Shown here: positions 9,759 through 19,203 of the stretch, piece by piece
Numbering within the stretch: position 1 is the stretch's first letter
How the letters are laid out: each line of letters starts with the position of its first letter
Assembly: GCF_016786215.1 (NCBI RefSeq)
Contig: NZ_JADOBG010000010.1
Location: 124,001 to 188,000 of the forward strand
Direction of reading: 5' to 3'
Length of the DNA stretch: 64,000 bases
Source of the DNA: Legionella bononiensis
Lineage (GTDB): Bacteria > Pseudomonadota > Gammaproteobacteria > Legionellales > Legionellaceae
The notes under the pieces: model-generated
Seen by the model: only the letters and a program-made list of their open reading frames with translations
Databases searched by the model: none
What the model was told of the DNA's origin: nothing
Program-made: the position numbers and the translations under genes

Positions 9759-10637
9759 TTAAACAGCAATAAAGTCCTGATATTCAGCAGGTTGTGTATC
9801 CCATAGGCTTAAAACAAATCCGCCACCACCGGAACCTGTTGGCTTCACAGCAATGGCTCCTTCATCAAACAGAGTATTCATATGTTGTTGTAAACTTTCA
9901 CTGACCAGTCCCCATTGAAAAAAACAGTCAGCTGCTTTATTCATTGCTTTGGCCAAACGTTCTATAGCATCTACGCCACCTGCTTCAAGCGCAATTCGCG
10001 ACTGTTGAACAGCTTCCACCATTTCCAGATCAATTTTTTGAGCTAATAGAGGATTTTTATCCCAAAGACTTTGAACTTGCTGGATGCAATGAGAAGTAAT
10101 TCCAATTTGATTGCACGAAGACAAAAACCATAATGGTTTAATAATTTGTTGGAGTTTGCTGCACTCCCCGCCTTTAAAATAGACACCTTCTTCGGCAGAC
10201 ACACCTGCGATATCGAGTCCACTGCTTTTTCCATGAAAAAGATGTTCCAATTCTTTGGCAAATTCATTGCATTGAGCATCTTCAACCATATTTTGTGCGC
10301 AAAACCAGCGACTCATTGCCACACAAAGCGAAGCGGAGGCCCCCATTCCGACACCAACCGGAATATTACTTTCCAATTCAAAATGGCCGCCTATCTGATT
10401 CAGAGATCGCCCTAATAACTGCATGCCTTGTTCCAATACGCTCCAAAACAATAAATGCATGTCCTGTCCATTTCTTCCTGTGTAATCAGCACTCAATGAA
10501 GGGGACTGCGCACTATAGCGAAGTTTTAACTGTCTTTCTTTAATAGGAAAAACCAAAGCTTCATGTCCTCTGACTACTGCATGTTCTCCCGCCAGAATCC
10601 ATTTGCCATAAGTGGTTGTTTCAAAATCATAAAACAT
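9759..10637 (-). CDS. mvk: Mevalonate kinase (GHMP kinase)
   Basis: Phosphorylates mevalonate to 5-phosphomevalonate in the cytoplasm. The product is 292 residues. GHMP-family landmarks are GEHAVVRG near the N-terminus, the phosphate loop PVGVGMGASASL (about residues 90-101), and the C-terminal KPTGSGGGGFV. I choose the ATG at 10637 rather than an upstream in-frame TTG/ATG. The protein then begins MFYDFETTTYGKW, and the start overlaps the mvaD stop by 11 bp, as expected for translational coupling; the longer form would run 90 bp into mvaD with a non-conserved hydrophobic lead. The spacing with mvaD and the GEHAVV motif argue for mevalonate rather than phosphomevalonate as substrate. Confidence 0.87.
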   Translation of the reverse strand: MFYDFETTTYGKWILAGEHAVVRGHEALVFPIKERQLKLRYSAQSPSLSADYTGRNGQDMHLLFWSVLEQGMQLLGRSLNQIGGHFELESNIPVGVGMGASASLCVAMSRWFCAQNMVEDAQCNEFAKELEHLFHGKSSGLDIAGVSAEEGVYFKGGECSKLQQIIKPLWFLSSCNQIGITSHCIQQVQSLWDKNPLLAQKIDLEMVEAVQQSRIALEAGGVDAIERLAKAMNKAADCFFQWGLVSESLQQHMNTLFDEGAIAVKPTGSGGGGFVLSLWDTQPAEYQDFIAV

Positions 10638-11574
10638 CGTAGTTACCCAACAAATATTGTGATTTAAATTGACGTGCGTGATCTGCTTGATCAGGACGAT
10701 ACAGTAGATGAATGTTAGGCCCCGCATCCATTGTTACGATTGGACCGTCGCCTTCCTTTTTCCAATTCGCCTCAAGGATCTTTAAAATATCCATACAATG
10801 AGACGTGATATAGGAAAAAGGCTGCTCACATGAGCTGAACAAGTTGTGCATGTCCTGAAATTCACGCCAGCAGAGTTTATAAATACGCTCCCATTCTTCA
10901 TTCAGAAAAGCATCAAGAAGCAATTTCAAATTCTCTTCAGCTCGTTTATGTCTTTCAGCATAAAAGGGGCTGGATTTTACCCGTTGATGTGCCTCACTGG
11001 AGGATACTTTTTTTTCCTCGCTGCTCACAACGATGACCTGATGAATCAGATTTTTATATGGCAGATCAATGGCCTTTACCTCATTTTCTTTCCATAATGC
11101 CCATGGAGAATAAAAAGAGCGGCATGAAGATCCTGAACCTAAGCGACTAAGCTGAGCCTGTTCATCAATCGATGGTAAAGGTTTATTCGTCAATTCACTA
11201 AGAGCAATAGTGGCGCATTTGGTCAACGCGGCAAAACTGGATGCAGAACTGGCCAGTCCACTGCTATGCGGAAAATTATTACTGGATTGGATTAAAAAAC
11301 CACCCGTATAACCAAAATGCTCTTTGAGCATGGCCAGATGATCTGTATATCTTTTCTGACTTGAAGTAGATAATTTAAACTCTGCTGCACCGGGTATGTT
11401 AAGTGGTTCCCACATGTCTTTTTTAGTGGGAATTTTTTCCAGTTTTACGGTCGTTAATAAATGATTTAGGGTATAGGATAAAGAAGAGTTATCAGGAAGG
11501 TTTGAGTTACCATCCTTTTTACCCATATATTTAATCAAAGCTATATTAGCTGGAGCTTGAGCAAGCCAATGCAT
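10627..11574 (-). CDS. mvaD: Diphosphomevalonate decarboxylase
   Basis: Converts mevalonate diphosphate to isopentenyl diphosphate with ATP. The 315-residue product has the family hallmarks: ANIALIKYMGKKD at the N-terminus, SSGLASSASSFAALT (the GHMP phosphate loop), GSGSSCRS, and MDAGPNIHLL near the C-terminus, where the Asp belongs to the active site. The start is the ATG at 11574, preceded by a near-perfect Shine-Dalgarno AAGGAGA with 6 nt spacing. A longer frame opening with TTG at 11595 overlaps the queE stop and would translate the Shine-Dalgarno itself, so I reject it. It sits between queE (upstream) and mevalonate kinase (overlapping downstream). Confidence 0.95.
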   Translation of the reverse strand: MHWLAQAPANIALIKYMGKKDGNSNLPDNSSLSYTLNHLLTTVKLEKIPTKKDMWEPLNIPGAAEFKLSTSSQKRYTDHLAMLKEHFGYTGGFLIQSSNNFPHSSGLASSASSFAALTKCATIALSELTNKPLPSIDEQAQLSRLGSGSSCRSFYSPWALWKENEVKAIDLPYKNLIHQVIVVSSEEKKVSSSEAHQRVKSSPFYAERHKRAEENLKLLLDAFLNEEWERIYKLCWREFQDMHNLFSSCEQPFSYITSHCMDILKILEANWKKEGDGPIVTMDAGPNIHLLYRPDQADHARQFKSQYLLGNYDVL

Positions 11575-11591
11575 AAAATTTCTCCTTGTGG

Positions 11592-12245
11592 TCAATGACC
11601 AGGTGCATCATTCCATAAAATCTTATGTAATTGTAGTTGAAAACGAACGGGTATATTATCTTCCAGAATCCAGTTAGCTAGATCAGTCGGGTTCAGTTGG
11701 TTCCAACTGGGTGAAAATAACAATTGAACACGTTCTGCCAAACTGTGTTCCTTTATTAAAGCACAAGCCCATTCATAGTCACTACGGCTGCACAAAACAA
11801 ATTTAATTTGATCAGAAGGTTTTAAACAACCCAGATTAGAAAACAGATTTTTATCGACTTCAAGTGAATCAGGTGTTTTTAAATCCATCACAATCATTAC
11901 ACGGGAGTCTATTTCTGAGATATCGCGAGCTCCGCTGGTTTCTATAGATACCTGATATTGATCATCACACAAACGTTCTAATAGTGAGATACAACCCGGT
12001 TGTGCTAAGGGTTCGCCACCTGTAACACATACACGCTTGCAATTATAGGAAGCAATAGTCTCCAGAATATCATCAATGTCTTGCACTGCTCCACCATTAA
12101 ACGCATAGGCAGTATCACAATATTGACATCGTAATGGGCAACCTGTTAACCGAACGAATACCGTAGGTAAACCCACAGTAACTGACTCTCCCTGTAATGA
12201 ATGAAATATTTCCGTTATTCTTAATTGATTGTTAAGGCGTTTCAT
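11592..12245 (-). CDS. queE: 7-carboxy-7-deazaguanine synthase QueE (radical SAM)
   Basis: Radical-SAM enzyme that makes 7-carboxy-7-deazaguanine from 6-carboxytetrahydropterin in the queuosine pathway. The 217-residue length is normal. The iron-sulfur ligand motif is TGCPLRCQYCDTAY (CxxxCxxC, about residues 34-41), followed by the SAM-binding TGGEPLAQ near residue 77 and IETSG near 100. The N-terminal EIFHSLQGES is also typical. Its ATG overlaps the cpoB stop codon in an ATGA junction (12242-12245). Position directly after pal-cpoB is a common arrangement. Confidence 0.95.
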   Translation of the reverse strand: MKRLNNQLRITEIFHSLQGESVTVGLPTVFVRLTGCPLRCQYCDTAYAFNGGAVQDIDDILETIASYNCKRVCVTGGEPLAQPGCISLLERLCDDQYQVSIETSGARDISEIDSRVMIVMDLKTPDSLEVDKNLFSNLGCLKPSDQIKFVLCSRSDYEWACALIKEHSLAERVQLLFSPSWNQLNPTDLANWILEDNIPVRFQLQLHKILWNDAPGH

Positions 12246-13222
12246 AGAGCTTTAATTGCGTCCAATTTGGATTGTGCTAATTGAGCAGTTGGGGTACCAG
12301 GATAGTTCTTCACTACTTGTTGAAATCTTCGTTTCGCTTCCTGATTATCCCCTTTTGCGGCAAAGGCATATCCAGCTTTAAGCATGCTGGCAGCTGATTT
12401 GCTGGATGATGGGAATTGCTGAAGTACGATTTCAAAATGTTCTATTGCTTTGGGATAGTCTCTTTTAACCAGGTACAATTCACCCAACCAATATTCTGCA
12501 TTTGCTGTATATCCACCATTGGGATATTTTTGTGCGAAGGTTTGCATAGCGCCTATAGCGTCATCATAACGCTTGTTTTTTACTAATTCATATGCAGCTA
12601 AATAACTGATTTGCTCATCTGCCGGGTTCACACGTGATACAGCCACAACCGGTTTGGTTGTTATTGGCGTTTTTACGGGTTGATTTTGAGCTGTTACCTG
12701 AGTAGTAGGTTGTGCGGCAGGTGCATTAGAACCTACTGTAAGATCGGTAACTGGTTTACTCTGGACTGATTTGCCAGAAGCATTACCTAAACGTGCATCC
12801 AAATCTTTATAAAATGCAACCTGTTGCTGTTGCAATAATTTTAAATCATGTGCTTGCACTTCCAATTGACCACGCAGTTCCTGAACTTCCTGCTGGAGGC
12901 TCAGTATCTTGTCAATTAATTTCGCATTGTTGTTTATATTATTAGTATCACTGGATTGATCTTCTTTAACCAATGCAGGACCATCATCGGAGGATGAATC
13001 ATTTATTTGATAACGCTGACTCTGAGGACCATCCAGTTCGGCATTTTCAATTTGTGGTTCATCGTATTTGGGATTGACAACAGGTGGCTCATCAGCCATC
13101 TGTTGTCCATCAATAATTGCAAAATTGTCACTATCATCTACCACAGGCGCCTCTGACCAACCGGTCAGAGGGAGCATTACTGTAAAACAAGCAGCGATAA
13201 TGGTTTTTTTGCAATTAATCAT
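12242..13222 (-). CDS. cpoB: Cell division coordinator CpoB / Tol-Pal system protein YbgF
   Basis: Periplasmic protein of the Tol-Pal system that coordinates outer-membrane constriction with peptidoglycan synthesis in E. coli. The 326-residue product starts with a signal peptide (basic start, hydrophobic core, likely cleavage near GWSEA). A low-complexity acidic segment (about 28-95) comes next, then a short coiled coil (about 100-145, LQQEVQELRGQLE). A Pro/Thr/Gln-rich linker leads to C-terminal TPR repeats (about 205-326), including AEYWLGELYLVKRDYPKA. It is longer than E. coli CpoB (263) because of the acidic region and linker. The start overlaps the pal stop as ATGA. Confidence 0.93.
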   Translation of the reverse strand: MINCKKTIIAACFTVMLPLTGWSEAPVVDDSDNFAIIDGQQMADEPPVVNPKYDEPQIENAELDGPQSQRYQINDSSSDDGPALVKEDQSSDTNNINNNAKLIDKILSLQQEVQELRGQLEVQAHDLKLLQQQQVAFYKDLDARLGNASGKSVQSKPVTDLTVGSNAPAAQPTTQVTAQNQPVKTPITTKPVVAVSRVNPADEQISYLAAYELVKNKRYDDAIGAMQTFAQKYPNGGYTANAEYWLGELYLVKRDYPKAIEHFEIVLQQFPSSSKSAASMLKAGYAFAAKGDNQEAKRRFQQVVKNYPGTPTAQLAQSKLDAIKAL

Positions 13223-13746
13223 CTTGTAGCCTCATATGTAAATTCAACACGTCTGTTTTGAGCGTGTGATGCTTCATCATGTCCATAATTTGCAGGTCGC
13301 TCTTTACCGTAGCTCACTACACGAACCTGTTGTCTGCTGACACCAGCCATGTATAAAATATCTGCTACAGTATTAGCACGGTGTTCACCTAAAGCGACGT
13401 TGTATTCACGACTGCCACGTTCATCAGTATGACCAGCCAATAATACACGAGCCCCGGAGTGCGTCTTCAGATATTCAGCCTGTGCATTCACTGAAGGCAA
13501 ATATTTAGATGCTAAAGTACTGTCATCATAAGAGAACAGATACAATTGATTATGTGGAGCCTGGGTAGTATATGATTCACCTGGTTCCTGTCCAGCGAAA
13601 TGGGTCATTTGACCTAAACCCTGAGCAGAAGCATCAGCATCACTCATTGCTGCGCCATCGGCACTGCCCGGCGTTTTGGAACAAGAAGCTACTAACAGTG
13701 CACCCGCTACAAGCAGTCCCAGTTTATATAATGTTCCGGCTTTCAT
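13219..13746 (-). CDS. pal: Peptidoglycan-associated lipoprotein Pal
   Basis: Outer-membrane lipoprotein that binds peptidoglycan and the Tol complex; in Legionella it is also a known antigen. The 175-residue product has a lipoprotein signal ending LLVASC, with the Cys as lipidation site. A variable Ala/Asp/Ser linker precedes the OmpA-like peptidoglycan-binding domain (about 70-175), with LLAGHTDERGSREYN and AQNRRVEF. The ATG at 13746 is preferred over an upstream in-frame TTG because AAGGAG lies about 7 nt before it. tolB is not upstream here; a lipid-transport lipoprotein gene sits there instead, so the usual tolB-pal linkage is broken. Confidence 0.96.
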   Translation of the reverse strand: MKAGTLYKLGLLVAGALLVASCSKTPGSADGAAMSDADASAQGLGQMTHFAGQEPGESYTTQAPHNQLYLFSYDDSTLASKYLPSVNAQAEYLKTHSGARVLLAGHTDERGSREYNVALGEHRANTVADILYMAGVSRQQVRVVSYGKERPANYGHDEASHAQNRRVEFTYEATR

Positions 13747-13821
13747 CCTCAATCTCCTTTAGTTCTTTTTATTATTAGAAATCACACACAATTATCATGG
13801 AGAGCCATTGTACAATTCTTT

Positions 13822-14433
13822 TTATTTTTTGGCTATTACTGAGTCATTTTTTATATGCGAAATCACGAAATCAACTGCTCTTGCAGTGAATTGCAGAGAA
13901 GCTTTGTTTGCAGCGATTACACCCGCATAGGGTGTATCTGCCAAACATGGGATTTGTTGACTAACAATTTGAGAACCGATTACTTTATTATCTGATGTTC
14001 GCGTCAATACCACTTTAACAGAAAACTCAAGAATACTGGGTTTTTTCAGGAAATTCTGATCCAGGGTTAACAGTTGTGTATCCAGACGATAATCCGCTTC
14101 TTCACTATAAGGGCTGGAAGTTACCGCATAGAAGTAACCCGTTCTCTGAAGACTTTGGACCAACAATGGAAATAACATGTCTGCAGGAGGCGAAGACCAG
14201 GCGTTTTTTACAAAGGCCTCCAGTTGATAGGGTTTTTTAATATACAGCATTTCTTCAGTCTGAAACCCGGCAACTGCTTCCGGAGCAGTAACTAAAATGG
14301 ATACATGATGAGGCTTTGCAACCCATTGTTTGGTACTGAACGCACTCAACTGGTATTCGCTAGTCACTGGAGTTTTCACTGGAGAACAACTAATAAGCCC
14401 GAGACTCAAAATAAAAATACTTAGAATTCTCAT
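13822..14433 (-). CDS. ABC-type transport auxiliary lipoprotein (PqiC/DUF330-like)
   Basis: Predicted lipoprotein of 203 residues: signal peptide with lipobox LISC at about residues 13-16, then a single globular domain. The pattern '[14 protein letters not shown]', '[22 protein letters not shown]' and 'LTLDQNF' fits the ABC transport auxiliary family (PqiC-like), which partners MCE-domain lipid transporters. Its start lies 2 bp after the stop of the MCE-domain gene, in one operon with ATPase and permease. It seems to take the position that periplasmic MlaC holds in E. coli; functional equivalence is inference. Pal follows after ~75 bp. Confidence 0.8.
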   Translation of the reverse strand: MRILSIFILSLGLISCSPVKTPVTSEYQLSAFSTKQWVAKPHHVSILVTAPEAVAGFQTEEMLYIKKPYQLEAFVKNAWSSPPADMLFPLLVQSLQRTGYFYAVTSSPYSEEADYRLDTQLLTLDQNFLKKPSILEFSVKVVLTRTSDNKVIGSQIVSQQIPCLADTPYAGVIAANKASLQFTARAVDFVISHIKNDSVIAKK

Positions 14434-14435
14434 GG

Positions 14436-15359
14436 CTACTCTCCAGGTCCGGGTTTGGGTGGTTTAGTTCCACGGAGTACTACCGATGGATTTTGTCGCA
14501 TTTCATTACTTACCTTCTCAAGATTTGCCGATATAGTGTTCAATCGACGTAACAACAGAACTGCAGGTGGAAGTGTCTGCTGTGAAATTTTATCTACAGT
14601 GATCTTACCTGCATCCATGGTCTTGGACACGCTCTTACCGGCATTACTGATGTCATCAGCCATTGTATTGAACTTTTTAACGCCAACTTTTAACTCTTTA
14701 AGTATCTTTGGAAAGTCGTTACTTACTTTAGCCATATTCGCTAAAAATACATCGGCACTTTTGAGACTGCTGTCTATATTTTTACTGTTTGATGCCATCA
14801 CTTCAGAAAACTTATCTATATTAGACAAAGTATTTCGTATGTAAGCTGCATTTTCTTCATTAAAGATACGCTGTGCCTGGTCACTGACTTTGCTCACATT
14901 TTCAGAGACTTCCTTCAGTATGGTATCCAATTGATTAAATAATGATGGTTTTGCAGGAATAACTGGATAAGGTTCACCTGGCATCTTCTGAATGGGAGTC
15001 AAATCAGAAGAGCCTGCGGATAATCCAATAAAAGTTACTCCTGTGATCCCTTGTGATATTAATGTAGCAGAGGTGCTGGTTGTTATGGGTATGCCTTTTT
15101 CAATACTTAAGGTTAACTCGACCTGCCGTGGATCATTTTTGTTTAATTTAATTTTCTTCACAAATCCAACCTGTACCCCGTTATATTTAACAGGTGATTC
15201 TTCACTTAATCCTGAAACAGACTCACGAAGATAAACAGTATAAAATAAATAGACTTTCTGATTAAAGCCAACAGACAACCACAATGCCGTAGACAATAGC
15301 GCAGCCATTAAAATAAGTACGGTGAGACCGACTATGGTGTAATTGGTTTTTGATTCCAA
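14436..15359 (-). CDS. mlaD: MCE-domain lipid transport protein (MlaD-like)
   Basis: Inner-membrane anchored, periplasm-facing protein of an MCE phospholipid transport system, 307 residues. One N-terminal membrane helix (about 8-30) is followed by a single MCE domain (about 38-125) with [15 protein letters not shown] and [14 protein letters not shown] long helical tail follows (about 150-290). E. coli MlaD is only ~183 residues, so the helical extension makes this the longer type that can form a periplasm-spanning tube. Translation starts at TTG (15359): no ATG fits, a TAG lies upstream in frame, and AGAGGA sits 8 nt before the TTG. Confidence 0.88.
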   Translation of the reverse strand: MESKTNYTIVGLTVLILMAALLSTALWLSVGFNQKVYLFYTVYLRESVSGLSEESPVKYNGVQVGFVKKIKLNKNDPRQVELTLSIEKGIPITTSTSATLISQGITGVTFIGLSAGSSDLTPIQKMPGEPYPVIPAKPSLFNQLDTILKEVSENVSKVSDQAQRIFNEENAAYIRNTLSNIDKFSEVMASNSKNIDSSLKSADVFLANMAKVSNDFPKILKELKVGVKKFNTMADDISNAGKSVSKTMDAGKITVDKISQQTLPPAVLLLRRLNTISANLEKVSNEMRQNPSVVLRGTKPPKPGPGE

Positions 15360-15400
15360 GTAACCTGTCCTCTATGTTGATACTGTATCCAGTATGTATC

Positions 15401-16138
15401 TTAAAATTTGCTGAAATAATCAGCAATCAACGGGTTTTTATTGTGCATTAATTCTTTAATAGGTTCCACGCTGAGAATTTTCCCGTCGCCAACGAATGCA
15501 ACTCTGTCAGTAGTCCTTTTCAAAGATTCTATATCATGACTGATCATGACAATAGTTAAATTCAATGAATCTCTTAGAAAAACCACCAGATCATCAAATA
15601 ACCTAGCACCTCGTGGATCCAATCCGGTAGTCGGTTCATCAAGAAACAACAATTCGGGATCCATAGCAATCGCTCGTGCCGCCGCGGCTCTTCTTTGCAT
15701 TCCGCCACTCAACTCTGAAGGCAACTTACCTGCAGCTTCATTGGGCAACCCAACTAATGATATTTTCAATCGAGCCAGTTCTTCAATAAATTCCGAATCC
15801 AGATTGGTAAACTCCCTCATGGGAAACATCACATTTTCCAAAACTGTCATGGCTGAAAATAAAGCACTATGCTGGAACAGCATCCCCCATCGTCGACGCA
15901 GCAGAAATGCCTCTTGCGCATCTAGATTTAAAACATCCTCACCGAATACTTTAATACTACCAGCAGTAGGTTTCAATAACATCAACAAACTTCGCAATAT
16001 GGTAGTTTTACCGCTTCCTGATCCGCCGATTATCGCCAGTATTTCACCTTGTTCCACAGTCAGGTTAACATCTGTATGTACCCACTGACCACCAAGAAAG
16101 TTTTTTAATCCCTTGATTTCAATAACCGGATCACTCAT
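15401..16138 (-). CDS. mlaF: Phospholipid ABC transporter ATP-binding protein (MlaF-like)
   Basis: Cytoplasmic ATPase of the MCE lipid transporter, 245 residues, the normal length. Walker A is GGSGSGKTT (about 38-46), the Q-loop is in MLFQHSALF, the signature is LSGGMQRRAAAARAI, Walker B is LLFLDEPTTGLD, and the switch His is in MISHD. The RRRWGMLFQ and ELSGGMQRR wording is typical of MlaF/MkL ATPases. The gene starts directly after the permease stop codon (no gap), and the MCE gene follows 41 bp later, so the three form one transcription unit. Confidence 0.94.
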   Translation of the reverse strand: MSDPVIEIKGLKNFLGGQWVHTDVNLTVEQGEILAIIGGSGSGKTTILRSLLMLLKPTAGSIKVFGEDVLNLDAQEAFLLRRRWGMLFQHSALFSAMTVLENVMFPMREFTNLDSEFIEELARLKISLVGLPNEAAGKLPSELSGGMQRRAAAARAIAMDPELLFLDEPTTGLDPRGARLFDDLVVFLRDSLNLTIVMISHDIESLKRTTDRVAFVGDGKILSVEPIKELMHNKNPLIADYFSKF

Positions 16139-17263
16139 CTAGAGCCCCATCCAGCTGTAAATCACAGAAAACGCAGCATCAGCGATAATAATCAGGAACA
16201 ATGCCTGAACCACGCTTTTCGTAGTCTGGCTTCCAATACTGTCAGCACTGGCTTCTACCTTAAATCCTTGAAAACAACCTACTAGAGCAATCAATAGAGC
16301 AAAAACGGGCGCTTTATACAAGCCTAACATTAACTGAGATAGTCCAACATCATTCTTTAAACGGACTAAAAAGTCGTCAAAACCAATGCCCAGCATGTGT
16401 TTGGACATGATCATTGCCCCAAATATGCTAAAAATATCAGACCAAAAAATTAATAATGGAAATACGATTAATAAGCCAACAACCTTGGGAACCACCAGCA
16501 ACTCAGTCGGGGACAGTCCCATAGTCAGCAAGGCATCAATTTCCTCATTAATTTTCATGCTACCAATCTGTGCAGTAAATGCTGAACTGGTTCTCCCGGC
16601 AACAATAATAGCAGTAATTAAAGAAGCAAATTCCCGGAAAATAGCCATACCGGATAAATAGGCAATAAAAATATTTGCGCCATAGGTGGCTAACTGCAAG
16701 CCCATTTGATAAGCCAGAACCACTCCAATCAAAAATGAAAGCAAGGCAACAATGGGCAAGGCTTTAATCCCTGCTGAATCAATATTGGATACAATACTGG
16801 GGAATTGAAACCGTCGCCAATTACCCAACGCTTCAAACATTTTGGTACTTAAATCACCAATTAAAATGATTAACCCATCGACCTGAAATAATTTATTTTC
16901 TGCCTCTTTACCGATTTGATAAAGCATACCTTCTTGAGGTTGTGGGGGGATTTGATAGGTCAGACTGTCTCGTTTTGATTCGACCAACTGAAGAAGTTGA
17001 TTTTGAGCTTCAGAAAAATTAGTCAATTCGATCTGATTATCTCGTTCTTTAAGCTCATCAACACATTTCATAAGAGCCAAAGCCCCCGCACTATCAAAAT
17101 TGCTTATTGATTCGCCATTAATAGTAATCTTTTGTGATTTTGGAAGTTCGCTGACTTTGAATTTTTTAGTCAAACCATCAAGAGCCAAGACAGACCATGC
17201 ACCAGAGCACTGAAATTTGGCTTCATCCTGATCAAAAACAATTTGAGCGCTTATTTGTTCCAT
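16139..17263 (-). CDS. mlaE: MlaE-type lipid ABC permease with N-terminal STAS domain
   Basis: Inner-membrane permease of the MCE transporter, 374 residues. The first ~105 residues look like a STAS domain (SNFDSAGALALMKCVDEL), the fold of the separate E. coli MlaB protein. The rest (about 125-374) is the MlaE permease, with GALPIVALLSFLIGVVLAYQ-like helices and the conserved EFASLITAIIVAGRTSSAFTAQIGSMK and EIDALLTMGLSP segments. The MlaB-like function is thus fused to the permease, an arrangement known in other MCE systems. It is the first gene of the long minus-strand run and lies 108 bp from a divergent plus-strand gene, so the operon promoter should be in 17264-17371. Confidence 0.92.
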   Translation of the reverse strand: MEQISAQIVFDQDEAKFQCSGAWSVLALDGLTKKFKVSELPKSQKITINGESISNFDSAGALALMKCVDELKERDNQIELTNFSEAQNQLLQLVESKRDSLTYQIPPQPQEGMLYQIGKEAENKLFQVDGLIILIGDLSTKMFEALGNWRRFQFPSIVSNIDSAGIKALPIVALLSFLIGVVLAYQMGLQLATYGANIFIAYLSGMAIFREFASLITAIIVAGRTSSAFTAQIGSMKINEEIDALLTMGLSPTELLVVPKVVGLLIVFPLLIFWSDIFSIFGAMIMSKHMLGIGFDDFLVRLKNDVGLSQLMLGLYKAPVFALLIALVGCFQGFKVEASADSIGSQTTKSVVQALFLIIIADAAFSVIYSWMGL

Positions 17264-17371
17264 AGTCGATGATTTAAATTAGATGGTGTTAGCATAATAC
17301 ATAAAACCCAGAATCCGCAAAACTATTAATTCATGTTATCATAATATTATTCATTCTTCAGATTTATTAAA

Positions 17372-18187
17372 ATGCTTATAACTGACCAAAAAAATCTGAT
17401 TAATCAGGCTGAAAAGGATTTAAATGAATCCAATCACCTTCTGGAAGAATTTAAAATCGGATGGGATCAAACCAGTGATCATCCCCTGAGCGATCCGGAT
17501 GCTGTTCGCACCATGCAACTGGTACTACAATATCGGCTGGATACGCAAAAAGCGTTATATCAATTATCCGGTATGCAGCAATACCTCCTGCAATTACTCG
17601 GTATTGAACCACAACATTCTGACCTGTTAAACAGAGAACGCCTGGCTTTTGCTTTAGGAAGTGACGATTTGCAGAATGTATTGGCCATGCTGAATCACCT
17701 GGTTGATTCCTTACTCCGAATTATTGCTCACAATCAACTGAACCAAATTCTTGATAAGAAGAAATCCTTAGAACGATCAAAAAATCTAAAATTAATCGAT
17801 GTCATGGTTAAAGCGATCGAAAAACAAAAATCCTTTGTATCAAAAATGGAAGAGTTAAAACTGGCTCTTGAGGACATTGAAGGCGCTCCCCAACCGGGAA
17901 TAATCTATGATCACATCGCAGCCCTGCAAGGTCCGGTATCACGCTTCTATCAAGCACTGCAACATGGATTGGTCTTAAACCATAGCCTCTACCAACACCC
18001 CCAAAACAAATCCAATTTACAGTATCAATTAAAGGATACTGTTCAATCAGCGGATCAAAACCTTAAAATATTCAACTATAACCCTTCACAACAGCGATTA
18101 TTCAAACCGGCCACAGAGAATAATAAAATTGAAAATCTTGAAGTACGTGCATCGGCAAAACGATTGGGTCATTTTTTTAATCATTAA
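17372..18187 (+). CDS. Uncharacterised helical protein
   Basis: Protein of 271 residues with no signal peptide or membrane segment, predominantly helical with heptad-like stretches near residues 1-25 and 125-180. I do not recognise a family. It carries many Gln and Leu residues and ends with a basic KRLGHFFNH. A divergent promoter region of ~108 bp separates it from the lipid transporter operon. No clear Shine-Dalgarno sequence precedes the ATG at 17372. The next upstream plausible start is not in frame. It may be a genus-restricted cytoplasmic protein. Confidence 0.65.
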   Translation: MLITDQKNLINQAEKDLNESNHLLEEFKIGWDQTSDHPLSDPDAVRTMQLVLQYRLDTQKALYQLSGMQQYLLQLLGIEPQHSDLLNRERLAFALGSDDLQNVLAMLNHLVDSLLRIIAHNQLNQILDKKKSLERSKNLKLIDVMVKAIEKQKSFVSKMEELKLALEDIEGAPQPGIIYDHIAALQGPVSRFYQALQHGLVLNHSLYQHPQNKSNLQYQLKDTVQSADQNLKIFNYNPSQQRLFKPATENNKIENLEVRASAKRLGHFFNH

Positions 18188-18245
18188 ATAAACTGTTTCT
18201 TTGCATCATCATAACGAACATTAACGTAAGCGGTACTAGCCAAAA

Positions 18246-18279
18246 AACTGCTCTGGCAACTTGAGTGGCCAGAACAGTT
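18246..18279 (-). terminator. Rho-independent terminator of paralogue A
   Basis: Stem aactgctctggc / gccagaacagtt (18246-18257 with 18268-18279) and a 10 nt loop. Read on the minus strand, it is followed by a TTTTTT run. The same hairpin follows the two sister genes at 19649-19682 and 21453-21486, so the terminator was copied along with the gene. Confidence 0.85.
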
Positions 18280-18291
18280 CATCATGCGGAA

Positions 18292-19203
18292 TTACTTGGG
18301 AGATGGAGACGATTTTACGTTCTCAAGAGAATCAGTTAACGCATCTATTTTGTTTCCAGAATCGGTATTGGTTAAATTGAACAACGTAAAACGACCATGA
18401 TAAACAGATACTGCTGCAATGGCTACAAGACCTACCCCAGTGAGTGCAATCAATAAATTAGCTATCACATCTTTACAACCACGATGAGTTTTCAACTGGG
18501 TAACGTATGGATTATCTTTCTTCAAATAATCTGTTGATTGTTGTTTAAATGTATCCAGGTCAATTGTCTTATCAGCATAATTTCCGCAAATTTCTATAAT
18601 TTTATTAAATATTTTTTCACCCGCCTTAGCTGTTTTACGATAGAGGGCTGCTTGTTCTGGATTGTCTTTAACGGAATATGCTATAGATTTCCTATACAGT
18701 TCTTTTACTTTTTTATCTAACTGCTCCAACTGTTTTATGACATTACTTAATTCATTCTCTCTAACAGGATCAATAACTTTGTATCTTCTATTACTATCTT
18801 TGGATTGATCTGACGATTTTTTAGTCTCCTCAACTGGAACGCGCTCAGCAGTCTCCAGAGACTCAGTTACAGGCGCAGAATCTTTTAATTGGCTAACTGG
18901 CGCGGATTCTTGCTCTTGTACAATGACTTCAACAGGCTGAACTGGTTTAGGAAAGGCTTTAGTCTTCGCTTCAACCAAAGTAGCAATAGTTTCTTTCAAT
19001 CTGTTAATTTCTGATTGATGATATGGGGTTAAACCAGAAGGTGTATAAGGACTTTGAGTAATTTTTTTCGCTTTTTCTATTGAACTTTTAATCTCTTGTA
19101 ATCGGTCATAGGAATCACACCGTTCTAAGTTTGAAATTGTGTTCTCAAGCCTGCCTTTAGCTTTATCAAAAGCTGCCTTTTCACGTTTCGATTTAGAGGA
19201 CAT
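18292..19203 (-). CDS. Tandem paralogue A: coiled-coil protein with C-terminal membrane segment
   Basis: First of three related genes, 303 residues. The N-terminal ~80 residues are basic and helical (AKGRLENTISNLERCDSYDRL). A Pro/Val/Gln/Ser-rich linker follows (about 85-150), then a second helical region (about 150-235). A hydrophobic segment comes near residues 245-268 (IANLLIALTGVGLVAIAAV), then a short tail with HGRFTLFNLTNTDSGNK. The best-conserved parts across copies are the first 80 residues and the final 70; the linker varies. I do not know the family's function. The layout (cytosolic coiled coil plus one hydrophobic hairpin) resembles some Legionella secreted effectors. It has its own promoter-like TACAAT and terminator. 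Confidence 0.75.
   Translation of the reverse strand: MSSKSKREKAAFDKAKGRLENTISNLERCDSYDRLQEIKSSIEKAKKITQSPYTPSGLTPYHQSEINRLKETIATLVEAKTKAFPKPVQPVEVIVQEQESAPVSQLKDSAPVTESLETAERVPVEETKKSSDQSKDSNRRYKVIDPVRENELSNVIKQLEQLDKKVKELYRKSIAYSVKDNPEQAALYRKTAKAGEKIFNKIIEICGNYADKTIDLDTFKQQSTDYLKKDNPYVTQLKTHRGCKDVIANLLIALTGVGLVAIAAVSVYHGRFTLFNLTNTDSGNKIDALTDSLENVKSSPSPK

Noticed and set aside
10638..10727. N-terminal extension of mevalonate kinase
   Set aside because: It lies inside mvaD in another frame, is not family-like, and the ATG at 10637 gives a standard start.
14455..14844. 129-codon frame antisense to mlaD
   Set aside because: Shadow of the MCE gene; no independent evidence.
15546..16088. 180-codon frame antisense to mlaF
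   Set aside because: It is a mirror frame of a clear ABC ATPase gene, with no ribosome site or domain.
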